Below are positions 16,953 to 24,731 of a stretch of 64,000 bases of DNA, piece by piece. The stretch is from Bacteroidota bacterium. Its GTDB lineage: Bacteria > Bacteroidota > Ignavibacteria > Ignavibacteriales > Melioribacteraceae. The stretch covers positions 1 to 64,000 of the forward strand of contig JAHISP010000026.1 of the NCBI GenBank assembly GCA_018818165.1. The letters are read 5' to 3'. How positions within the stretch are numbered: the stretch's first letter is position 1; each line of letters opens with the position of its first letter. The position numbers were made by a program, and so were the translations under genes. The notes beneath the pieces were generated by a model that was not told the origin of the DNA, did not search any database, and saw only the letters and a program-made list of their open reading frames with translations.

Positions 16953-17459
16953 TTAATGCGTATTAACTTTAAGCATTTTGTCGCACTTTTTAAACTCTAT
17001 CGTTTTAAAAGAATTTACTGCATTAGTGCCTCCAATTATTCCTCCCGCTATTGTACCCACTGGTATCATCAAAAACATTGCTGGATTTTCACTACCGCCA
17101 CCAAAATTAATTTTTGCAGAAGTAGCTGTTACAATTGAAGTCCCTGCTAAAAATCCAAAAATGGAACCTATAATTATACCAGGAATACTAGAGCTATCAT
17201 TATATTTAAGTGAGCAAATATCATCTGTTTTAATTTCCTTAATTTCATTTGAATATTTGATTAAAAGAAGTTCTTTATTAATTTTGATAAATTCTCCTTC
17301 GGTACTTTTGCCATCAATGTAATTTATGACTACGTCCTCGTTTTTAAGTTCATCATTAAGATTATAAAAATATTCTTCTTTTTCTGTTAAAGAAACCCTT
17401 TCAAGATGAGATGAGCATCCCATAAAAATGATTAATAGGACTAAATATATTTTCTTCAC
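16953..17459 (-). CDS. lipoprotein with glycine-rich hydrophobic C-terminal half
   Basis: 168 aa with a lipoprotein signal (lipobox IFMGC, C15). A hydrophilic domain follows (about residues 20-88, including NYIDGKSTEGEFIKINKE, a short beta-rich SH3-like or nutrient-barrel look). Two glycine-rich hydrophobic stretches then occur (about 92-112 and 127-148, with GSIFGFLAG and PVGTIAGGIIGG), similar to glycine-zipper segments of outer-membrane lipoproteins. The family is not recognised. It converges on the IS remnant and stands alone. Confidence 0.6.
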   Translation of the reverse strand: MKKIYLVLLIIFMGCSSHLERVSLTEKEEYFYNLNDELKNEDVVINYIDGKSTEGEFIKINKELLLIKYSNEIKEIKTDDICSLKYNDSSSIPGIIIGSIFGFLAGTSIVTATSAKINFGGGSENPAMFLMIPVGTIAGGIIGGTNAVNSFKTIEFKKCDKMLKVNTH

Positions 17460-17874
17460 TTATCATTGCTCCAAAATTTATTAAAAAATGTCATGCAATA
17501 TTTTAGTCAAGCAAAAATACATATAACGCAAGTGCAAATCTAAATCCTATTTTCAATCTTTCATCTAAAACTCAGTATAAGTAACATTTTTTATTAATAA
17601 ATCATAAGATTTTGCACTACTTAGGTACCAACTTAGATAAAATATGGTATATATCAAAGAAAGACAATTTATCCAAAATTTGTCATTTGAAAGGTACCAA
17701 TGACAATTCGATATGCGGTTATGAGCATTTGTATTTATTACCAAAAATGAAAACTTCCCAAATACTAAGAACCGCTGTAATTGAATCTGTAGTATTAAAA
17801 ATAATTGTATTTTTTGTATTAATTAAGTAATTTTGTTTTCTAAATTTAAACGAAATTAATGAAGTAGGTATATT
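17460..17874. other. intergenic region before rpmH
   Basis: 415 bp that must include the rpmH promoter. A 72-codon plus-strand frame (17612-17830) contains the phrase KICHLKGTNDNSICGY, but it has no ribosome site and no recognised family, and I leave it uncalled. One near DnaA-box (TTATCCAAA) is present at about 17670. A single box is not enough to claim a replication origin. Confidence 0.4.
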
Positions 17875-18021
17875 ATGAAACGAACTTTTCAACCAAGCAA
17901 TAGAAAAAGAAAAAACAAACATGGTTTTAGAGAAAGAATGTCTACTAAAAATGGTAGAGCTGTTCTTTCAAGACGTAGAGCAAAAGGCAGAAAAAGATTA
18001 ACAGTAAGTGACGAATATTAG
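17875..18021 (+). CDS. rpmH: 50S ribosomal protein L34
   Basis: 48 aa, [18 protein letters not shown] then [17 protein letters not shown] and [13 protein letters not shown], a complete and typical L34. The TAG stop is two bases before the rnpA start codon, giving the universal rpmH-rnpA arrangement. dnaA and an obvious origin are not adjacent. Confidence 0.98.
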   Translation: MKRTFQPSNRKRKNKHGFRERMSTKNGRAVLSRRRAKGRKRLTVSDEY

Positions 18022-18023
18022 TC

Positions 18024-18443
18024 TTGAAAAGCTTTGGTCTTTCAAAAAGTGAGAGAATCAAAAAGAAAAATGAAATTTCCCGGTTATTCAATTCCGGGAA
18101 AAGAATTTACTCAAATAGCCGAAAATTAAAGGCTATTTTTTGTTTTGGTGAATATGATTCTGGAACAATTAAAATTGTAACTGCTGTTCATAAAAAAGCT
18201 GGAAATGCTGTTTGGCGAAATAGAGTAAAGCGATTATTGCGTGTATCCTATCGTCTAAATAAAAAAATCTTAACTGATATAGTTAAAGAAAAAACTCTTC
18301 TTATTATGATTTCTCCGAACTCAATTAACAAAAAAAACAAGCCAAAATTAAATTTAGATTATGTTCAACTTGATGTGATTGAGTTATTAGAAAAAATTAA
18401 AAAACAAATTTTAATAGAAAACGAAAATGGTGGAAAAAATTAA
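18024..18443 (+). CDS. rnpA: ribonuclease P protein component
   Basis: 139 aa protein subunit of RNase P, which matures tRNA 5' ends. The RNR motif is seen as AGNAVWRNRVKRLLRVSYRL. No ATG lies near the conserved N-terminus KSFGLSKSERIKKKNE. The TTG at 18024, two bases after the rpmH stop, is the only sensible start and implies coupled translation. The stop codon overlaps the yidC ATG (TAATG). yidD, often between rnpA and yidC, is absent. Confidence 0.95.
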   Translation: MKSFGLSKSERIKKKNEISRLFNSGKRIYSNSRKLKAIFCFGEYDSGTIKIVTAVHKKAGNAVWRNRVKRLLRVSYRLNKKILTDIVKEKTLLIMISPNSINKKNKPKLNLDYVQLDVIELLEKIKKQILIENENGGKN

Positions 18444-20305
18444 TGGATAAACAATCAACCTTAGCATTTGTTTTAATGGGACTAGTGCTCGTAGTATGGC
18501 TTTATTTAAATTCTCCAGAACCCCAACCACAAAATATTTCAAAAACAGATTCTACTCTTGTCCAAGAAAAAAATAAGCAAGAAGCGACCAAAGCTATTGA
18601 AAAACAAGTGGAAGAAGTTGTTGACCCAAATTTTAATAAGTCCTCTCAAAATGAATTATTTTCCACTACAGATAAAAAAGCTGAAATAATTACAATAGAA
18701 AATGACCTTGTTAAGCTCGAAATGAGTAGCAAAGGTGGTAAAATTAGAAAATATTATTTGAAAGAATATGCAACTTGGTATTACGATAACTACGAAGAAA
18801 GTGATTTTAATAACACTCACGTTCAATTGCTTAATCAAACAAATGGTGGCGATTTAGATATTGTTTTTTATACTAAAGATGGAAAAGTAAATACTTCAAA
18901 ATTGGATTTTACTTCATCTGTTAGTAATTCTTACTACAAAATTTCTGGTTCGGATTCACTAAAGATTTCATATTCGTACAATATTGAAGAAGGAAAAGTT
19001 ATTAAAAAGAATTTCACATTCTTTGGAAATAATTATCGTTCAAAGTTTGATGTTGAACTTATTAATTTGAGTTCAATTATTGGTGATAGAAGATATGATG
19101 TTGTGTGGGCAAGTGGAATGAACTTTCTTGAATTAAATTCAGTTGATGCCGCAACATATGCAAATGCGTCTTTCTATTCTGGAGGTGAGCATTTTATTAT
19201 TGATGCCGATACTGAAGGGGAACCAGTCGAAAAAGAGGTTAATGGAAAAATAGATTGGGTTAGTGTAAAGAGTAAGTATTTTGCAATGATTTTAGCTCCT
19301 GTTGAACCTAATTCAGATGGTGGGGCAAAAATTGAAGGAGCGTTTGTAAATATTCCAGAACTTGGTGTAAGAGAATATTATAGTACTGGTTTAAAAATGC
19401 CTTTCCAAAAGACAGATTACCAAAAAGATAATTTTACTCTTTATCTTGGACCAGTTCAGTATGATACTTTAAAATCATATAATGCAAATTATGATGCTAT
19501 TTATGATTTTGGAAGTTTCTTTGGATTAAAGTTTGTGACTCGTCCAATTTCGGAATATTTGTTACAGCCTTTGTTTACATTTTTACATAGTATTGTTCCA
19601 AACTATGGAATTGTAATTATACTCTTTTCAATTTTAATAAAACTGGCTCTTTCACCTCTTACAAAACAGAGTTATAAAAGCATGGGAAAAATGGCTCAAC
19701 TTCAACCCAAAATTGCAGAATTGAAAGAAAAGTTTGGTGATGACAAGCAAAAAGTTCAAAAAGAGACCATGAAATTATATTCCACATATGGAATAAATCC
19801 TGCCGGTGGTTGTCTTCCAATGGTTCTGCAAATGCCAATTCTGTTTGCTTTGTTTGCCTTTTTCCGTGTGGCAATTGAGATAAGACACGAATCATTTTTA
19901 TGGATTAAAGATTTAGCTTCGCCAGATTATGTTTTTAGTTTGGGTTTTACAATTCCTCTTGTAAATGTTGACCAGATTACAATCCTAGCGCCATTACTTG
20001 GTGTTACCATGTTCTTCCAACAGAAGATGACTGTTAAAGATCCAAGTCAAAAAGCAATGGTTTACATGATGCCAATAATGATGACATTTATGTTTATGGG
20101 ATTTTCTTCCGGTTTGAACTTGTATTATATGATGTTTAATTTACTTTCAATTATTCAGCAATATTATATTAATAAAAAACAAAGTCATACTGAGTTAGTT
20201 CCAATTGAAAAGAAAAATCAAAAAGTTGGATTTATGCAAAAAATGATGGCTGCTGCTGAAGAAAAGCAAAAAGTTCAACACCAAACATCTAAAAAAAGAA
20301 AATAA
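18443..20305 (+). CDS. yidC: membrane protein insertase YidC
   Basis: 620 aa Oxa1-family insertase for inner-membrane proteins. An N-terminal signal anchor (about residues 7-24) is followed by a large periplasmic beta domain (to about residue 355). The conserved insertase core then begins with YGIVIILFSILIKLALSPLT, LQPKIAELKEKFGDDKQK, YGINPAGGCLPMVLQMPILFAL and the final spans ending in a lysine-rich tail. The arrangement is the Gram-negative type. It is translationally coupled to rnpA and followed by a strong terminator. Confidence 0.97.
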   Translation: MDKQSTLAFVLMGLVLVVWLYLNSPEPQPQNISKTDSTLVQEKNKQEATKAIEKQVEEVVDPNFNKSSQNELFSTTDKKAEIITIENDLVKLEMSSKGGKIRKYYLKEYATWYYDNYEESDFNNTHVQLLNQTNGGDLDIVFYTKDGKVNTSKLDFTSSVSNSYYKISGSDSLKISYSYNIEEGKVIKKNFTFFGNNYRSKFDVELINLSSIIGDRRYDVVWASGMNFLELNSVDAATYANASFYSGGEHFIIDADTEGEPVEKEVNGKIDWVSVKSKYFAMILAPVEPNSDGGAKIEGAFVNIPELGVREYYSTGLKMPFQKTDYQKDNFTLYLGPVQYDTLKSYNANYDAIYDFGSFFGLKFVTRPISEYLLQPLFTFLHSIVPNYGIVIILFSILIKLALSPLTKQSYKSMGKMAQLQPKIAELKEKFGDDKQKVQKETMKLYSTYGINPAGGCLPMVLQMPILFALFAFFRVAIEIRHESFLWIKDLASPDYVFSLGFTIPLVNVDQITILAPLLGVTMFFQQKMTVKDPSQKAMVYMMPIMMTFMFMGFSSGLNLYYMMFNLLSIIQQYYINKKQSHTELVPIEKKNQKVGFMQKMMAAAEEKQKVQHQTSKKRK

Positions 20306-20312
20306 ATTTAAA

Positions 20313-20358
20313 AGAGAAAAGTTAATGCTTAAAATTTCATTAGCTTTTCTCTATTTTT
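20313..20358 (+). terminator. terminator after yidC
   Basis: AGAGAAAAGTTAATG pairs with CATTAGCTTTTCTCT (15 bp with one G-U pair, 10-nt loop) and is followed by ATTTTT. It ends the rpmH-rnpA-yidC transcript and lies directly in front of the patatin gene. Confidence 0.85.
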
Positions 20359-20364
20359 ACTACC

Positions 20365-23070
20365 GTGAAAAAAATACTTAAAATAGCGATAGTATTTATA
20401 ATCTTATTTTCGATAAGTTCCTACGCACAACTGGATACTTTAAAAATTACCCCTAAGTTAATTACAAAAAAACTTCCATTCGGTTTAACAGCAAAAGTTA
20501 GTTCATCATTGCCAAAAGTATCTTTAGTTTTAAGTGGCGGTGGTTCGCGCGCAATTGTTTCACTTGGAGTAATTAAAGCTCTTGTGGAAAATCAAATTCC
20601 AATTGAGTCAATTGTTGGAACAAGTATGGGAAGTATTCTTGGCGGACTTTATGCTTCGGGTTATTCTATTGAAGAACTTGATTCAATAATTACTTCAATT
20701 GATTGGTCTTATTTTTATTCAGCAAAAGAAACCAGAAGAAATGAGCTTTATCTTGACCAGAAAATTACAGAAGATCTTGCACTTATTACATTAGATATTG
20801 ATGGATTAAACCCTGTTCTTCCAACTGCTTTTAATTCAGGACAGCGTTTCCAAAATTTTCTTAATAATTATACAATTAATGCTCCAATACATCCATACAA
20901 TAGTTTTGATGAACTTAAATATAGATTTAGAGCTGTTAGTACCGATTTAACTTCGGGTGAAATGATAATTCTGGAAAAGGGCTCTTTGTCACAAGCTCTA
21001 AGAGCAAGTTCCAGTGTAACATTTCTTCTTGACCCTGTAGAAGTTGATTCTATGTTATTGGTTGATGGAGGATTAGTTGCAAACGTTCCAACAAAAGCAG
21101 CAAAACAAATTGGTAACGATTTTATAATTGCTGTTAATATGACAAGCAATTTAAGAAAACGTGATGATTTAGATACTCCATTAAAAGTTGCAGACCAAAT
21201 AGTTTCAATTCCAATGAATTTAGTAACTGAGCAAAATTTAAAGTTAGCAGATGTAGTAATTACACCAGAATTAGGGAATTGGGAAAGTGATAATTTCAGT
21301 TCGCTCGATAGTTTAATTGAAATTGGCTACAAAACAACTTTAAATAAAATTGATGAAATATTACATGGTATTAAAGAATATCAGATTTCACATATTACTG
21401 ACAGTTTAGTAACTTTTAAAAACTTAAAACCATTTAATCCAAACTCGGATATTGAAAATAAAGTAGCTAATAAATTTATTGGTGTCGATTCAGTAAGTAA
21501 TAAAGAAATAGTACTTGAAATTTGTAATGAATATCTTTCAGGTAAATATGAAGATATTTCTACTAGTCTATTTTTTAGCGATGATACTGCTTTTATTAAA
21601 ATGGATGTAATACTTAAACCTAAAATAAATGAAGTAGAATTAGTTGGAATAAGTAATGATAGAAAAGGAAATATTGAAAGTATTCTTAAACCAGTTATTG
21701 ATGATTATTATTGCAATAATAATTTAGTCGGATATTTGATAAAAGTACAAGCTTTTTATAGAGATATAGGATTTCCATTTGCCGAGATTGAAAAAATTAA
21801 TTTTGACAATGAAACACATAAATTAACAATTAGTATTGATGAAGGTATTGTTGATTTAATTGTAGTTAATGGGAATGAAAGAAGCACAACACCTTTAATT
21901 TTAAGGGAATTGGAAATTAAGGAAGGAGAATATCTAACTTCCAAAAACCTTTCACAAAGTCTTGAAAATTTAAGAACTACTGGATTATTTAATTCAGTAG
22001 ATATAAATATTCAAAAGAATACTGATATTAATATTCTTAAAGTTAACGTTGAAGATAAATTAACAAGTGTGGCAAGACTAGGGCTAAAGATTGACAATGA
22101 AAGATATCTTCAACCATCTATTGATATTAGAAACGAAAATCTTTTTGGCAGTGGAACAGAATTAGGAGTGTATTTTTTAGGGGGCTTAAGAAATCAACAA
22201 ATTATAATTGAGCATAAAGCAAATAGAATTTTTAACACTTATCTTACTTATAAAATTAAAGGTTATTTCGATTCTAATGATATTTATACTTATAAAGACG
22301 ATCCTAGTGTAAGTTCAAATGCTTTTTCGAGATCAAATAATGGAGAATATAGGCAAGAACTTCTTGGTACTTCTGTTGGTGTTGGAACGCAAACTGGTAA
22401 ATTTGGTAATTTAATTGCTGAATTTAGATATGAACGCAACAAAGTATATAACTTAACAAATAAAGTTATTAACCCATATACTTTTAATATTGCTACTCTT
22501 CGATTTAGCATGAGAATTGACACGCAAGATAAATATCCTTATCCTTTAAGTGGCGTTTTACTTCACACCTATTATGAGACAGCTCAGCAGTTTTTGGGTG
22601 GTGATGAATCCTATCTGAAATATGCGCTTTTATATAAGGGGTATTTTTCTTTAAATAGTAATAATACGATAATTCCTAAATTTGAAATTGGCTTTGCTGA
22701 TGAAACTCTTCCTTTAAGCCAGCAGTTTTTCTTTGGTGGAAAATCTTCTTTTTGGGGTTTTAGAGAAAATGAATATCGTGGACGACAAATAATTATTGGT
22801 GGATTAACTTACAGATATAAACTTCCATTCAAAATTCTTTTTGATACTTATTTTTCATGCCTTTATAATCTTGGATCAATATGGGAAAGGGAACAAGAGA
22901 TGAAATTAAAGAATTTCAAACATGCAGTTGGAATTATGGCATCGTGGGATACTCCACTTGGGCCAGTTGATTTGGGAGTAGGTAGAAGTTTTACTATTAA
23001 TAAATTGCTAGACGAATTTATAGTTAGGGGCGAACCCACAGTATACTTATCACTTGGATATTTCTTTTAA
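20365..23070 (+). CDS. patatin-like phospholipase with POTRA and Omp85 barrel
   Basis: 901 aa. A signal peptide (ends SSYAQ, residue 21) is followed by a patatin domain (about 50-260). This has the oxyanion loop SGGGSRAIVSLG, the nucleophile motif GTSMGS (S87) and the catalytic aspartate in VDGGL (D234). POTRA-like modules follow (about 430-590), then a C-terminal Omp85 barrel ending in a phenylalanine. This is the type Vd (PlpD) layout, in which the lipase is exported through its own barrel. The start is a GTG at 20365 with no clear ribosome site, supported by the signal peptide that follows directly. It probably sits in the outer membrane. Confidence 0.9.
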   Translation: MKKILKIAIVFIILFSISSYAQLDTLKITPKLITKKLPFGLTAKVSSSLPKVSLVLSGGGSRAIVSLGVIKALVENQIPIESIVGTSMGSILGGLYASGYSIEELDSIITSIDWSYFYSAKETRRNELYLDQKITEDLALITLDIDGLNPVLPTAFNSGQRFQNFLNNYTINAPIHPYNSFDELKYRFRAVSTDLTSGEMIILEKGSLSQALRASSSVTFLLDPVEVDSMLLVDGGLVANVPTKAAKQIGNDFIIAVNMTSNLRKRDDLDTPLKVADQIVSIPMNLVTEQNLKLADVVITPELGNWESDNFSSLDSLIEIGYKTTLNKIDEILHGIKEYQISHITDSLVTFKNLKPFNPNSDIENKVANKFIGVDSVSNKEIVLEICNEYLSGKYEDISTSLFFSDDTAFIKMDVILKPKINEVELVGISNDRKGNIESILKPVIDDYYCNNNLVGYLIKVQAFYRDIGFPFAEIEKINFDNETHKLTISIDEGIVDLIVVNGNERSTTPLILRELEIKEGEYLTSKNLSQSLENLRTTGLFNSVDINIQKNTDINILKVNVEDKLTSVARLGLKIDNERYLQPSIDIRNENLFGSGTELGVYFLGGLRNQQIIIEHKANRIFNTYLTYKIKGYFDSNDIYTYKDDPSVSSNAFSRSNNGEYRQELLGTSVGVGTQTGKFGNLIAEFRYERNKVYNLTNKVINPYTFNIATLRFSMRIDTQDKYPYPLSGVLLHTYYETAQQFLGGDESYLKYALLYKGYFSLNSNNTIIPKFEIGFADETLPLSQQFFFGGKSSFWGFRENEYRGRQIIIGGLTYRYKLPFKILFDTYFSCLYNLGSIWEREQEMKLKNFKHAVGIMASWDTPLGPVDLGVGRSFTINKLLDEFIVRGEPTVYLSLGYFF

Positions 23071-23139
23071 TTTATTGGTTTTAGTGTTTTACTTTTGTAT
23101 CACTTGTTTACTAGAAAATGTTAACGGAACTAAGAAATG

Positions 23140-23640
23140 CTATTTCATATCAAATAAAATGCTTAATAAATTCGCTTTTGTAAATAGTGGAATATCTTTC
23201 TGAAACTGGATTGTACTATTTTGGTCCCATTGTTTATGGGTTGAAAGCGTATGGGTATGTAAATTCAAAATAGCAAAATTACGACTAACTATTTCGTCAG
23301 TTTTACCAATTACAAAAAATGCTATTACTACTGGTAAATTAAATTCCTTGCTCCATTTCTGATAAGATTTAAAAGCTCGTTCATTAATCAACCAAGTTGC
23401 TCCATGTTTTCCCTTCCAATCAAGAAGTGCTGATTTGTCCTTGTAAGAAATAATTGCATCAGGTTTATCTTCGCCCTTTTCCCAGACCTTTTTGTATCTA
23501 TTGTCTTCGCCAAATTCTGTGCATTTAAAACCCCATTGAGTTAACAGATTCTTTCCTTGAAACTCAGCAATATCATGAAGTTTATAATTTTTTCTAAAAT
23601 CATCGGTCGATTTAATTGGACTAAAATCTAAATTTTTCAT
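23140..23640 (-). CDS. PD-(D/E)XK nuclease-like protein
   Basis: 166 aa from the ATG at 23640; the frame extends three codons to a TTG, which I reject. I do not recognise a named family. The layout suggests the restriction-endonuclease-like fold: an N-terminal helix with a glutamate then LLTQWGFKC (IAEFQGKNLLTQWGF), PD at residues 60-61 (KPDAIIS), then DWK at 74-76 (LLDWKGKHG), which would be the catalytic D...(D)xK. A following segment FNLPVVIAFFVIG is strand-like. Nuclease activity is inferred only. It lies 33 bp downstream of the J-domain gene on the same strand. Confidence 0.5.
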   Translation of the reverse strand: MKNLDFSPIKSTDDFRKNYKLHDIAEFQGKNLLTQWGFKCTEFGEDNRYKKVWEKGEDKPDAIISYKDKSALLDWKGKHGATWLINERAFKSYQKWSKEFNLPVVIAFFVIGKTDEIVSRNFAILNLHTHTLSTHKQWDQNSTIQFQKDIPLFTKANLLSILFDMK

Positions 23641-23673
23641 AGTAAACAACCAAAGTTGTTAGTTTTTGCTCGG

Positions 23674-24690
23674 TTATAAATTATACTTGTTTTTAATCCA
23701 CTCATATGCTTCATTTAATTCTTTTGTCCTTTCTTCTGCCAATGTTCTTAAGTCTAATCCAAGGCTTTCAACTTTGTCTGGATGATATTGCCCAACCAAC
23801 TTCAAATATTTTTTTCTAATTTCCTTTTTCTGAACAGTACCTTTTAGATCCAATAATTTTCCATAGTAAATATATTTTTGCTCTTCCGTTGCAGTCTTCG
23901 AATCAAAACCTGGTTTGCTATGTGAATTGTATTTCTCATATTTTTCGTAACGTTCAAATCTCTCATATCGCTCATATTTTTCGTATTCGTTTTTCTTACT
24001 TTGTCTTTCCGATTGCTCATTGGTTTTATAATTATTTGAATAATTAGATGGTCGTTTCCCAATAGATTTTAGAATCCCATTGTAAAACAGACTATTCCTT
24101 TCACCTTTATTCATTAAATAATCAACTAATAAAAAGTTCAAATGGTTCCAATTGGTAGTAATAATATTAGAGGATAGTTTAGTTAATTTTTTTTCAACAT
24201 GTGTTTGCAACAAATTTGGACGAGCTTTATCTAATTGATTTGGATCAAACTTAGGAGGAACAAATTTCAGCACTTGGTCAACCCAACTTTCATCACTTTT
24301 AAAATCTATTAATGTATATAGTACTAAGAAATCATTTAGAACATCCTGTTTTGAAACATTATTAATAAGTGTTTTAGAATAACTTATACATTTAAGATGA
24401 CCACTTAATGTAGAAATAAATTCATTAAGCACTTGGTCGCTATCCATTCTGAACCATTGATAAAATGTTGTTGAGGAAATTTCATAAATGTAATGATTTT
24501 TAAATTCAATACTGGTCATTACTTTTTTGGGCAAGTATTTTTTTGAAAAATCATTTATTCCATCATAAATGCTTCCAATTGAATTCCAAATTTGGCGGTA
24601 TACTTCACCATAAATAATAGATGCTTCATACGGTTTTTGTTGTTCATACAAATAATCGGCAGAATTTCTCATTCCAGAAATATTACTCAT
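23674..24690 (-). CDS. protein with C-terminal J-domain and charged repeat linker
   Basis: 338 aa. The N-terminal two-thirds is helical and not recognised. A low-complexity linker (about residues 231-256) consists of repeated (Y/F)E(K/R) units such as YERYERFERYEKYEKY. The last 70 residues form a DnaJ domain with the HPD motif at 303-305 (GQYHPDKVESLG) and the usual KELNEAYEWIKNK helix. A J-domain at the C-terminus recalls DjlA-type co-chaperones that bring DnaK to a specific client, but no membrane anchor is seen. It lies between the nuclease-like gene and the REC-SBP-CheW gene, all in one direction. Confidence 0.75.
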   Translation of the reverse strand: MSNISGMRNSADYLYEQQKPYEASIIYGEVYRQIWNSIGSIYDGINDFSKKYLPKKVMTSIEFKNHYIYEISSTTFYQWFRMDSDQVLNEFISTLSGHLKCISYSKTLINNVSKQDVLNDFLVLYTLIDFKSDESWVDQVLKFVPPKFDPNQLDKARPNLLQTHVEKKLTKLSSNIITTNWNHLNFLLVDYLMNKGERNSLFYNGILKSIGKRPSNYSNNYKTNEQSERQSKKNEYEKYERYERFERYEKYEKYNSHSKPGFDSKTATEEQKYIYYGKLLDLKGTVQKKEIRKKYLKLVGQYHPDKVESLGLDLRTLAEERTKELNEAYEWIKNKYNL

Positions 24691-24731
24691 TTACTTTCCT
24701 TGCTTTTTAAAAGGATAATTATTATCGCAAT

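Noticed and set aside
17612-17830. 72-codon plus-strand frame upstream of rpmH
   Set aside because: It has no ribosome site or recognisable domain, and the space is needed for the rpmH promoter. The KICHLKGTNDNSICGY phrase is suggestive but not enough.
17460-17874. Possible replication origin next to rpmH
   Set aside because: Only one near DnaA box is present, and there is no dnaA or AT-rich unwinding element of the usual pattern.
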